Origin: Argopecten irradians | Lineage: Eukaryota > Mollusca > Bivalvia > Pectinida > Pectinidae | Assembly (NCBI RefSeq): GCF_041381155.1 | Contig: NC_091134.1 | Span: 33,485,540-33,549,539 of the forward strand | Direction of reading: 5' to 3' | DNA length: 64,000 nt | Shown: positions 1-11,159 of the stretch, piece after piece | Position numbering within the stretch: position 1 is the first letter of the stretch | Layout: every line of letters starts with the position of its first letter | Position numbers and translations under genes: made by a program | The notes under the pieces: generated by a model | Told to the model about the DNA's origin: nothing | Database searches by the model: none | Seen by the model: the letters and a program-made list of their open reading frames with translations, nothing else

Positions 1-334
1 ATGCAAATCCAGATAAAAGTCGATTTATAGGAAAATGAAACAGTCTTGTTACAAGAACTGCGTTTATTCGCAACAGTTATGCATAGCACAATTAAGAGAG
101 TCTCTGGTATACTTTTTATTCTTAATTTGGAACAAATTACATGTATGTTACTTTTTCATTATTGTTTTGTTTGTAATTTATATTGAGATGGTCAGCATAC
201 ACAATAATATATATAAAACGTTATAATGGATTGGATTATTTTTCTCTTACCTTGTTAATTTAATAATTATTGTGACTCCGTTTCTTTGAAAAAATCCAAT
301 GTATTTTCGGAAAATTATAAAGGCAACCTCTTAC
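1..334. other. intron sequence of the left IAP gene
   Basis: This AT-rich stretch lies downstream (minus strand) of the phase-1 donor at 334. I see no BIR second half, RING or repeat in it on either strand. The next exon of the left IAP gene should lie left of the window. Confidence 0.5.
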
Positions 335-1021
335 CATCAAAGAAGAATCCATTTTTAGCTAGGTCCATCGCAAAATCTTCAGGTATGCCCGATTTCCTCA
401 GGCTTCCAAGCCGATTTTTCCCAATCAGAAACTTTGGAAATGCGAGGGTAGATGTAACGTCTGAAATACATACAGTTACCATGTAGTTGCCGCACACATG
501 CATATTACCAAAGAGCAACATATTGTGAGTTCGAGTTACAGGCATAATTATCGTTGTAATGTTCCATTGTATTAAACCATGTGTATAGCTATAGCTCCTA
601 ATAAAAACAATTCTTTAACTTTTCAAATATTACATTCTAAATACAATAATCTTATTGAAACTTACTGATTAAAAAAAACATATTAACATTTTCTGTCCAG
701 GTAAAAAAAACTATGCTGAGACTTACTGACATCGGAGACATGACCACAGCCAGGGGAAAGATTCCTGTGGATGTCATTTACATTGCTGAGTTCCGTGAGG
801 TCTGCAACATGTAGCTTAACCCCGCAGTAAAAACAACACACTAAGTCTCCAATCGAAGTGTAGTAAAGTCCTGAGTTGACAAGCTTCGTCAGAAAAATAG
901 TGTAGTGTTCAGCAGGAAAATTTTGGAAGCTGAGCAGTCTGGATAACGTATGGGACAAGTCATTTACATTAAAACCTGCTCCTGTCGGCACCATTTGAAG
1001 TGGTGGTGGTGATGTCGCCAT
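335..1021 (-). CDS. IAP-like BIR-repeat protein, 5' part (gene runs off the left edge)
   Basis: Two coding exons are visible: 1021-727 and 460-335. The ATG at 1021 is preceded two codons upstream by an in-frame TAG, so it is the first usable start. Exon 1 (98 codons plus 1 nt) encodes BIR1: R28, the RLLSF motif, GLYYTSIGD, then zinc ligands C63, C66, H85 and C92. The usual tryptophan after the CxxC is absent. The donor at 726 (GTAAGT) and the acceptor ending at 461 (TGTATTTCAG) are both in phase 1. Exon 2 carries the first half of a second BIR (RLGSLRKSG ... NGFFFDG) and stops at a phase-1 donor at 334 (GTAAGAG). The divergent IAP gene at 5414 has a phase-1 intron at the same place in its own BIR2. 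The second half of BIR2 and any RING lie beyond base 1. IAP BIRs bind caspases or IBM-bearing partners in the cytosol; that role is known for the family, not shown here. Confidence 0.72.
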
Positions 1022-1585
1022 GTGCTATGTAGCGTGGTAAAATTCAGATGTTGGTGCTTCACGACCGAAAAAAGTGACGCCCAGGGCTAATTAGGAGGCA
1101 ACCTACAAATCACAACATGGTACAATAATTAAAAACACTTGTAACAAGAAGACAGACATACATAATGTATCAGAAATCATTCTACAATGCCAGTGTAATT
1201 TTGGTCAGAACTGATGTACCGGTGCAAGAAATATTCATTTGTGATAATCTGGAGGACAGACTTGTCTTGAGATTTCATTGACAATACATTCCGTAAATCA
1301 CACATTGGGTTATTGATTTATTACTGTGTGTTTTGTTCGCTCCTGATTGGCTGATATTACATCTTCACGCTTGGATACAACACGATATCAACCAGAAAAT
1401 TTCAAACAATGCATTATGACTTCACCACAGGTTGATATAAGATTCAATAAGATCGGGGTCGCACATAAATATAGAAACCTTGCGTTGTGACGTCAAGTAA
1501 TTTCGGGGCTGATATAAGATCCAACAGGTCTAAGTTGTACCCAATTATAGCGGAGTTTTTCCCCATGACGTCCAATATTATACAA

Positions 1586-1675
1586 TTATCGACCTATTTT
1601 CAGGTGGATACGGTGAGTTATCAACCCGAGTAAGTGATATATCCCGAGGCCGGACCACCTGAAATAGGTCGATAA
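1586..1675. repeat. palindromic repeat, 21-22 bp arms
   Basis: Left arm 1586-1607 and right arm 1655-1675 are reverse complements (TTATCGACCTATTTCAGGTGG, apart from one extra T in the left arm). Between them lies the motif GTGGATACGGTGA, which recurs in diverged form at 2436-2460. It looks like a small foldback element in the spacer between the divergent IAP genes. Confidence 0.6.
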
Positions 1676-1941
1676 CTGTTTTATTATATGAAACTTACAT
1701 ATATTTACCCGGCTCTTCAAAAAGAATTAACTACAAAAACAGGATGGTATATGCAAACTTTCTGTTTACAAAAGTAGTTACATGTAGTATTAATGGTAAA
1801 TATCCAAATGCTCCTTGCTAACGGTGTAGACTCACTGACTGGTAGAACCGGAATATTGTATCAACTGCAGCCCGTCTGGCATTCTTGAACGTTTTCCATA
1901 AATTGAAGTTTGCAGTTCACTTCTGTTGATAACCGTTGATC

Positions 1942-2316
1942 GCAGTAAACTTGCTGCCTTCCGCCATAATAATGACGTCACAATAGACTGTCCCGACGTC
2001 ATTGAATGAGGGAAACTCCCGTTACGCTATATTTGGGTACGACTCGACGTTAAAAGTGATTATGACGTCACATCTCAAGGGAGTTTTCCTCGATCTATTT
2101 TTGACACAGGTTACTGGACTCGCGAGAGGTATCTGGACTGAGTCCAGTAACCTCGCGTGCTTTTCGCCGCCGATTTCGGGGTTGATATCGCAGTTGATGA
2201 ATACTTCTGAGAAGCGTATCGGCCAATCAAAAGACAGCAAAAGCAGCAGTCATACAATAAAATCTATTATGACGTCATTATTTAGCAAGATGTGACGGAA
2301 GGCAGCCGTTTACTGC
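1942..2316. mobile_element. MITE-like terminal-inverted-repeat element (375 bp)
   Basis: The ends are inverted copies: GCAGTAAAC...GCTGCCTTCCG...AATAATGACGTCA on the left matches the reverse complement of 2270-2316 on the right, with a few gaps. No coding capacity. It contains two further TGACGTCA sites near its ends and an inner hairpin at 2109-2155 (GGTTACTGGACTC against GAGTCCAGTAACC). A clean target duplication could not be assigned. Confidence 0.5.
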
Positions 2317-2428
2317 AACCAATGTGATCCTGACAATATTTGTGTGTGCATTTTTGTGTGATTTTTTAAAATATTAAGTACAATATAGTTATATGGTATT
2401 TTTCTCTATTCGATTAATATTATCAGCT

Positions 2429-2753
2429 TGTTTACAGGTGGATACTGTGATGTATCAACCTAGGTGAACAGCGAACAACTAAATAACTACACCACATGAT
2501 CACCCATTATCAGTAACCGATAAACGTCAATTTTACAAAAAAAATAATAATAATAATACTCACTCTTCAGCCACGGGTGATATCGCTTCCTCGAGTTGTT
2601 AAATCACCATATCCACTTAAAAGCAGGTGGCATTTGTATTCTATTGTTCACATTACTTGGCTATTCTACACCAACTTTTTACAAAAATCCCTTTAAAGTT
2701 TATCGGTTACAGATAATGGATAATCAGGTAGTGTAGTTGTTTATCTATTCACC
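2429..2753. repeat. interleaved inverted repeats
   Basis: Segment 2429-2463 is inverted at 2589-2627 (GTGGATA-[CT]-GTGAT-TATCAAC core). Segment 2463-2525 (ending in CAGTAACCGATAAAC) is inverted at 2698-2753 (GTTTATCGGTTACAG onward). The two pairs overlap in A-B-A'-B' order, so they are not simply nested. They probably result from one foldback element inserting into another. Confidence 0.5.
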
Positions 2754-3938
2754 TTTCAATTCGCTGGCCGGTTTTTGATCGCCGGCATCGACATTAAAAT
2801 CCATGGTCATGCACCTGCCCGTTCATGTTTTTTCTCCGAATACTATTTCCGTCCACTTTACGACCCCATCCGTGTTATCAAAAGTTGCATAATCTGTATA
2901 TCACGATCAACTTAAAACAAAGAATACATGAACTTTAAACACTCTAAGCATAAAAAGCAATAAAAAAGGGTCTCAGAAAGATTTGTAAATAAATGATATG
3001 GATGCACCATAGAACGGGCGCTTTTTTCTTCTTAAAAACAACCCTTTTGTAAGTGTGATGAATTGTTACAACCCCATTCCAATATTTTATAGTATGACAA
3101 AAATCACCAAAAATTAGCATAATCATACACTACAACATAGGATCTTTAGATTGCATTTTAAATACAATTAGTATGTCCATTAAAAAGGTGTATGATATAA
3201 GTAATATTGTGGAAATAACTTACCGATAAGATGTAAGATGATTTAAATTCACATTAACAGTATGCGCTCTGCCTGTCCGTAACAATTTTGCGTAAAAATA
3301 TATTAAAGAATATGAAGTCATCTTAAAAATTAACACAAATCATTGCAAACTTGTATTGTCACCTGCAAGGCGTCGTTTGGACGTTATTACATATTTAGCT
3401 TTAGATTCAGCATTTATATAGAGTGCAACCCTACTACTGGCGATATGCCAAGATTTATACAAGGTACACATGTACAGGTTAGATATGTTACGGTCTCATT
3501 ACAAGGAAGTTATTTTCATAACTGAAAATGAACATAGTCAGAACAAATACACATGATATTAGGACTTTGGCACACTTTACTAGATCGGAGCTGATACGCG
3601 ATTTAACGGGTGAGGAACAGGAACATACGTAATGTTATAATCACAATGTAGTATTAGTCAGCGTAGTAAATATTGATTATGGCGGTCACACACATTCTAT
3701 ATTGGATTCTCTTTGATTTATTAACTACACTTTAACACTGGTGTTAAGCCATGCTACTTATTTAAGATATTTGAATCGTGTAAACAATTTAAATGTATAT
3801 ACATATTAGAAAAGAGATATTTTTTTCTTCAGTTTTTCCATTTAAATAAACGTTCAGTTCAGAAAACTGATGAATAATTCAAAAAGTAGGTAACAGTGAC
3901 CAAGTTAAGCATTTGTTCTATTTTAGCATTAAAAACTT
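2754..3938. other. intergenic spacer between divergent IAP genes
   Basis: AT-rich DNA with no open frame that resembles a protein and no clear repeat. It lies upstream of both IAP genes and may hold shared regulatory DNA, but nothing specific is visible. Confidence 0.4.
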
Positions 3939-4699
3939 ACGATGGCCGACAAGAGCCTGGCAAAAAGATATGAAAATACTGTAACGCATAGATTTTTTCA
4001 GATCTTTTTGTACCACGATATGGTACAAAAACATGTGAAACATGTGTGCGTTACAAAAAGATTATGAACATTTCTGGAAAATTAAGATTACATTCACATG
4101 ATTATGATAAGATGTGAAAGCTAATTCTTTTGTACTGTTTTTGTACCTCTGATGGTATAAAAAGATGTGAAAGCATGGTACATAAACATGTGAAACGACT
4201 TGCCTTTTGCATCTTTCTGTACCATCAGTGGTACAAAATCATGTGAAAGGGTCTGAGCTTTCACATTTTTTTTTGTCCCATCAGTGGTACAAAAATACGT
4301 GAAACCATGGTACACAAAGATGTGAAAGGAGCATTGGAATGTTGTTGTCAAACACCATGACCAGAGCTGACCCAAATAGCAGCGGTTTGGTTAAGGCGTC
4401 ACAACAAACGTAAAATGTCGTTAACACTTTTGAGGAAAAACAGAAACGAAACTTTTGTGCTATATTTCGGGTGTAACTTGGGGCTTAGAACTGTTAAATA
4501 AACCGGTATAAAAATGAAAAATAGTTACCAACATTATCGTATTTGACTAATTGTTTTTTGGAGGTTTTTCCATGAAGATGTATACAATCTAATATGTTTT
4601 TGTACCATTTATGGTACAAAACATGTGAAAAAACTGTACCATGATAAAAAGCGTTACAGTTTTTTCATATAGTTGTGCCAGGCTCTTGTCGGCCATCGT
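3939..4699. mobile_element. non-autonomous TIR element (761 bp) with 6-bp target duplication
   Basis: The terminal inverted repeats are about 50 bp long. They start ACGATGGCCGACAAGAGCC and run to CTGTAACGC, matching the reverse complement of the right end with only a few differences. Identical AAACTT copies flank the element at 3933-3938 and 4700-4705, a clean target-site duplication. The interior has no transposase. It is built from repeated small palindromes of the type TTTGTACC-(AT)CAGTGG-TACAAAA, each followed by ATGTGAAA (for example 4007-4038, 4139-4180, 4216-4250, 4272-4300, 4598-4630). The near-identical ends suggest a fairly young insertion. The superfamily is not assigned. Confidence 0.75.
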
Positions 4700-4705
4700 A
4701 AACTT

Positions 4706-5413
4706 TAATATTGTTACTGAAAACTAGGATTTTTCGTGATTTGATAGTCTGAGATTAATGTTTCGAACTGCATGTTGATCTTGACATGACCTGGTGAAGA
4801 TGATTACATCCTAGGGTCACCTTGGCAAGGTCACGCACATAAATTAGGTGATATTAAATCAATGGTATCACCTGTCCACTCAGCATCCGCTGTTTTCCCA
4901 TGTTTAAAGCAGGTTTTTAAATTATTTAGGATTGTGTTATGAGCTAATTTCAAGCAACACCTTCACGGAAGATAAGATTATTGAATCTGTGTTCATGCAT
5001 ATATACATACCTGTACTAACCTGTTTCCCTTTGTAATGATTTTCACTTGGCAAATTGCCATATAACGAAATCAGTTGAAAATTTCCACTGACGCAATATT
5101 TTTAAATGTAGTGCTATATATATAACCCTATTTGGTATGCTACTCCATAGGACAAAGGTATATCAGATTACCCATATGACCTCCATTGGGCTGGTGTATA
5201 TATGCACATATGCAAAGAAATCTGACCTTAGATTATCGTACCACTCTGTTTTGTCGTGCATTTTATTAGGTTGTAGCATAAGAAGACAGTGGTGTGATAG
5301 CTATGGAAGTACTACTTAATTAACTCAATCACTTTACGTCGGATTGTGTAAGCTGAGTAAGAAAACTCAAAAACAGAAAAATATATATATAATTTTGATT
5401 CTGTAAAACCAAG
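4706..5413. promoter_or_regulatory. upstream region of the plus-strand IAP gene
   Basis: This is the 0.7-kb 5' flank of the ATG at 5414. It contains AT-rich TATA-like stretches at 5113-5127 and 5381-5395 and several AGGTCA-type half sites around 4780-4835. No transcription start can be fixed from sequence alone. Confidence 0.3.
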
Positions 5414-6337
5414 ATGGTAGTATTGACATTGTTGATTCTACTATCGACACGTACATCTGTTTCATGTAAACAATTTAAATTCAATTTTTGTGTGTTGGCA
5501 TCGAGAGCTGTGATATTATTTAACGGAGAAGGATTACAACAACATATGTCATTTTTAACTTTGCTCCATTCAAAGCTTTTTTCATGGAGAGTGGATTTCT
5601 TTAATGTGGAAATTGGCAAATGTCATGGTGGTGAATCAATTAGTTCCGAAAGGAAATATCACTTGAATTTACATAAAACATATGGCAATATACAACTGAG
5701 ACATTTACAGAAAAGAGAAAGGAACACAAAAGCTTTGCCTTACCTCAACAGAGATGTTACAAAATTTGTTCAAAGGGGAAAGTTATATAAAAATATTTGT
5801 TTGAGTAAAGAATCAGATATAATAAGTGGCCAACAAAGCAAACATATGTTATGTGTTTTTTTTACATGGACAAGCACTGAGTACCTCATTAAGGAGAACC
5901 GTATCCCTTTACAGAACAAACCCACTTTGGAATCCCAAAATCATCTGAGTGCAGTAACTATGCGAGAAACACAAATCCAAACAACGATAAAACGTGTATA
6001 TTCTGAAAACGACGTACATGAGGATGTTTTACCTGTGTGTGATATTCGTAAACAGTTTTTGAAACATGTCTTGTTGCCAGTTCAGACAGACAAAATCTTA
6101 ATAAAATGTCAAAGAGGGATATTGGCTAAACACATCACTGAAGCTGATAAGAAAGAAGCACTGTATCTACAATCAGAAAAGAAAGACAGTTATTCGTATA
6201 ATCATTCTGTGTTCCAAACCATTCAGGTCTATCCTGTGCAGCAATATTCGTTGGAACAAGCGTTCAAATTCATTGCTAAAGAGGGAAGTACAGCGACTAC
6301 AGATCCGGAAGTTTGCTTTTCAAGTTACCTGATGAGA
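5414..6337 (+). other. N-terminal extension of the plus-strand IAP
   Basis: About 300 residues precede BIR1 in an uninterrupted frame, which is long for such AT-rich DNA and so probably coding. The first 18 residues (MVVLTLLILLSTRTSVSC) are a hydrophobic stretch ending in small residues, like a secretory signal peptide, which would be odd for a cytosolic IAP. I recognise no domain in the rest. The start has a good context (AAGATGG). Translation could instead start at a downstream ATG, which would remove the signal-like segment. Confidence 0.4.
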
Positions 6338-9300
6338 CTGTCATCTTACAGGCGATTCCCAAACAAACAGGCTCCAAGTGCAATTAAACTTGGCACAGCT
6401 GGATTTTATGCCACTGGGAATAACGACGAAACTGCTTGCTTTCATTGTGGGTGCAGATACTCTCATTGGTGTGAAAATGAAGATCCTATTCGCATTCATA
6501 AAGAAATTTCCCCGGAATGCGAATTCATTCAGGAGCTGTCTACAAGTGAAAACTGCACAGAAGGTAGGCATCCTATTACCAATGGAAGGGCGTGCCCAGA
6601 GGATCCTGATACAACACCTAGTCCGCAGATTCTGGGAAATTCCATAATAGTATTCGGAAATGAACAGCAACGTTATAGAGGTTGCGATCCAGAGTTTATT
6701 GAAGAGAGAACGCATCAGGTCGACATTTCTCTTGCAAACTCCACAGAAGACGAACATGAGAATCACATGTTCTACGACCAAAACGGATATCGGCATTCAT
6801 TAATACAAGAAACCGAGCGAAGAAACATCACATCACTTTCAAATAATTTTGAAACCATTTCTATAGACAACATTCCTTCAAATGTGCCAGTTTCTGCTCC
6901 CGAAAAGTCAAGTTCTGCAGCACTTTCTTTCCGAAAGCCTGGATACGAGTTTACGATCGTTAATGGCAACTGCGAACTTGGAGGTGAAAGAAAATGACAG
7001 CGTTCCAAACGGCGCAATACATCACACGAGCTGAAAAAACAATTAACCGAGAACAGAGAAGAATTTGCTCGCCCAAGTTTTCCAAAATATACATCTTTGT
7101 TAGTGAGAATGTCGTCTTTTGCAAAATGGCCGACTCATCGTACGCAAACTCCAAAGCAAATGGCTGACGCTGGATTCTTCTATAAAGGTTAAAATTATTT
7201 TTGGACTATTTAATGTTAGTATATTTTCTTCCCTTTTTGTTGGCTAAAATAATGATTTTATTTTTTTTTATTTTAAGGCTATAGCGATGTCGTGGTGTGC
7301 TTTTGGTGTGGGGTGACCATTTGCGACTGGGAAGATGAGGATGAACCATGCATGGAGCATATTAAATGGCAACCGAATTGTCCCTTTACGCTACAGACCA
7401 AGGGAAAAGACTTTGTCAATCTCGTACTGGAAGAGCCAAAATGGCCTATACAAGTCGGTATATCTAAATGTTATTTATTTATGAACGTACAAATCTACCT
7501 AAGGTAGCCATTTATTGAAATAAATGTGGTAAATGCGTAACTAAAATGTACATATATTGCAGACGGTCATAGTTACGCTAGTGACGGCATTGCTATATTA
7601 GACTTGTATTTATATCCATTTATTCATAACATTTAGCTAAACAGGTAAGTAGTCAATGGAGGTACCTACCCGGAAGTGTATTTCATTCTTAAAAGCGAAA
7701 TGGCATACCCCACCCAAAACGATCATGGACTAACGATGTGATGAATCCGTGCAGTCACAATAATATCTATATATATATACTGTATACAGGAAAAAACAGT
7801 CAATAACATTTTTTACCGTAGCATTTCTTGCGCGAAAAGCCCTAATATAAGTTTTATACATGCAGCTTAATTATGTACGTGTAAATCCTTTCGTTTTATA
7901 ATACATTAATTTGGCGTATTGTTGAGCTATTTCAATTAGATTTGTTTTACCAGGTAATATATAAAGATTCACTGGATATGACCATATTATGGTCACAAAC
8001 TCAGACCACATCACTTAGATAATTAACGTATTTTTCAATTTAATCTAGGTTGACGTATATTGCAATAAATAAAAAATAAAATCATTTCATTAATTATTAT
8101 CTGGCTATTGTGACTATTATCATAACTATCATCACGTACCCGGAATAATCAAATATGAGCACATGCTATTAATAGCTCTGGTAAATGAATATCAGATATA
8201 ATTTTGTTTCAAATTTCCTTATATGAGTAAAATATTAACCTGAAAAGAACATAAAACAATAAAACGTACTTTTGTTATTTCAGGAGAACAAAAGCATCGA
8301 AGATTATAACGTTGCCGGTAAGTCTATGTCTTTAAACCCTGTTATTCTATATAACATTATGCACAACTTTGTATTCACTTATGTCTATCGTTTGTTACGT
8401 TGACAGCCATATGCAGCACATTTTTATTATCCCTATGTTTACTGGGTATAATATCACATGACTTTGTCTTGTTGTTATCTGTGTGTATTTGATCATGTGC
8501 CCGATATCAATATGCTTTTTGTTTACATATGTCACGTAAGGGGTCAAGTGTAGCTTTTATGATCTAGCCACACATTATACACTTAATCTCATACTTGTGT
8601 ATAATGTTTGTATATAACAATGATTCTAAAAATATTCAAGTGCGAGGTACGGTTTGATGCTGTTTAACCTCTTTTGTAACATGAGCCTCTCGAGTTTTAT
8701 GTTTTTATAATATAGTCAAGCGAAAGTGAGGTTTGAGGTTATATATCCTGCATTTGGCACTCGATGACAATAGATGTTTAAAACATCATTATACGATCGG
8801 AGTCAGATCTTTGTCCGGACGTCCTTCATCCTCCGTTAATCTCTATAAAACAAACAGTTTTTGATAAAAAGTGTATTTTCGTTTAATAGTAACAGCATGG
8901 GCCCATGTTCTGCTATCTATTGCTACTAAAATATTGGCATGCGTTTTCAGTGGTAGCTGCAAAGATGTCTATCGAAATAGAAGGCTTTGCGGTGACAGTC
9001 GACATCAGGGAATGACAAAATCATTGACCCTCAAGGAAATATGTTTTTTATTTGTTTTTATGAATTTCTGGGAATGATGATACGAGCGCTTGATTATCTC
9101 GTTTTGCTCAAAAATGGCGTCCGCTTCGGTTTTTCCCGTATCCATGGTAACAGTATCCTGTTGGAATGTCAATGCGTAAGTAAATTACTATATCAAAACC
9201 TATGAGCACATTTCACTGAAAAACTTGACTTTGAACATTTTTGTTTTTGTTTCAGAACAAACTCTGCCAAGAAATTCAAATGAAGCAATAACGTACCCTA

Positions 9301-11159
9301 ATCTGACAGAAATGGGGTTTACAAAGGAAAAAAAATCTCTGATGCTGTCCATACAATAAACAAGAAACAGAGGTATATATCATAGCATGAATCGAACTAT
9401 CAGCCTTGAACCCTATTTATGAAAGGATACTATTGAAATCGATTTAATTTTTTTTTTTCTGAATCAGAATATAATTCTTCATCAAGGAATACACAGTATG
9501 GACAGTCTGATTTTTATTTGCGTTGAATGTGTTATGTGTTTTACTTATATTTACTTAAAAGTTTTGTTTCAAACAAACAAGGTCTAAATAGATTTTTATA
9601 ATTTTAAAAGATAAGGATAACGTGACAATTCATAACGGGCATTCTTATGTTGTTAAGAATATTTATCAATGTGAGAACTCGATATCGGGTCGATATACCA
9701 GGAAAGCTTTTATCTAAAGATCAAAGCCCTCTCAAGTCTGTATTATTATACATGAGACATGATGGAAAATCGGGTGCATACATATTTTTTTCGCAATTTA
9801 AACTTCCTGTCGCCGCATACCTTTATAGAACGTGTTTTTATTAGTGTGATATGGATATTCCTTACCATGTCTTAAGAACTATGTACGGTATTTCTGTCTT
9901 CTTCATAGCGTAGAATTTTCGTTGGTCCTTTCTTTCGCGATAAAGACTTTTCGAAGTGCAATCGCGTATGCTTCTGAAGACCCTGTTAAAGCTCGCAATA
10001 TCCATACTGGAAGACCTTACATAGATGACAACCTTATGAAACATTTAAAGATGGACACCATACTGTAGTTATGGTGACTTATGTCAGCCATGTTGCACTG
10101 ACCCCGCGACAATTACACTTTCGGTCTTCGCACCGTCGCTTGGCGCATTGTCGTACTGTCGCTCTTCGCAATGTCGCAGGGATGCTATAATGTGACAGTT
10201 TGACATGTGCCCGCAATCAGCAGAGTTTCTTCTCTTCATGCATACTTTATTAAAAAATAAAATCATCATTTAAGGAGATAGGAATCCTACAGAAGACGAC
10301 ATTTTGGAACAGCTGTTGAGGTTGGAAACCGCAGGACAAGTTAGGGCAAATGATACATCTCCAAACATGGTAAATCCCTTACCGACGAACGTTCCAGCAG
10401 TTTCTACTACCAAGTACAATTACCCTGTAGCTGTCAATAATCCCGGTAAGTGTGAAAATATATTCTATTTGTAATATTTTTTCATTGTATCTAATTTTTA
10501 TTCTCCGCAATCATATTTGTTGGTAGTCACATGGACAGCGTAAAGATGATTTAGTTCTCGGCAGTGCTGCTTTTGTTTGTCTCATAGGTTATGAACATTG
10601 CCTTGATACCAATCAAGGTACTAGATGATAAAATACTTATCTCTTTTTCGAGTTATTTCCCAAGATGAGGTAAATAACAACAATCGACTAACACTTACTC
10701 TGTAAGATACTTTACAATTATATCACTGCAAAGGTTATAACTGATACAACCCAAGGGTGAAAAGAATAGAAAAAAGAAAAAAAATAGCAGAGAACCAAAA
10801 TTGAGCGTCCTTATGCAGGAACCAATCTTAAAGTCATTACGTTGTGGAATTTACTTATGATAGATAACTCACGGCATAATCTACATTTTAATATTTTTGA
10901 TCAATACCATATTGTTTTTTGTCGTCTTAGTTGTGTGGCCGTTGGTTAAATTTTTAGTGATTCATTGTTTTCAGACGACGAAGCTCATTTACGAAGGGTC
11001 GAACGTTTGATATGCAAGATTTGTATGTCGGAAGAAGTAAAGGTAACCTTCCTTCCCTGTGGACATCTCATATGCTGCATGGATTGTTCAGCAATGGTGT
11101 CAAAATGCCCGGTATGCCGCGAGCAAATCACAAATCGGGTGAAATGTTACTTATCGTAA
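5414..11159 (+). CDS. IAP: BIR-BIR-UBA-RING E3 ligase (cIAP/XIAP type), with two coding lesions
   Basis: Exons: 5414-7187, 7278-7453, 8284-8317, 9256-9372, 10282-10445 and 10975-11159, with another GT-AG choice possible at 7453. Exon 1 gives about 300 residues of unknown sequence, then BIR1 (R308; zinc ligands C342, C345, H362, C369). The first half of BIR2 (FAKWP...MADAGFFYKG) ends at a phase-1 donor. The 7278 exon completes BIR2 (VVCFWCG...DWEDEDEP...EHIKWQPNC). The 9256 exon carries a UBA (NLTEMGFTKE). The last exon is a C3HC4 RING (CKIC...LPCGHLICCMDC...CPVC). IAPs of this layout bind caspases or IBM partners through BIRs and ubiquitinate through the RING. Oddities: an in-frame TGA at 6995-6997 between the BIRs, and an eight-A run at 9328-9335 that breaks the UBA frame (six A restores the family spacing and the exon phase). 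Either a recent pseudogene or null allele, or sequence errors. Confidence 0.78.
10097..10183. repeat. short-period GTCGC repeat in an IAP intron
   Basis: Imperfect copies of a motif around TTCGCAnnGTCGC and CATTGTCG alternate across the stretch. It is GC-richer than the surrounding intron. Its look fits a dispersed simple-sequence-like repeat, placed between the UBA and linker exons. Confidence 0.4.

Noticed and set aside
6341-6796. 151-codon minus-strand frame
   Set aside because: It is antisense to BIR1 coding sequence of the plus-strand IAP and has no motif of its own.
6995-6997. Selenocysteine recoding of the TGA
   Set aside because: IAPs are not selenoproteins, and no selenocysteine insertion element is visible downstream.
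6979-7001. A 17-nt intron (GTGAAAG...GACAG) that would remove the TGA in the IAP gene
   Set aside because: Far below any known spliceosomal intron size. A longer alternative from a phase-0 GT at 6720 has a weak donor and an acceptor with no pyrimidine tract.
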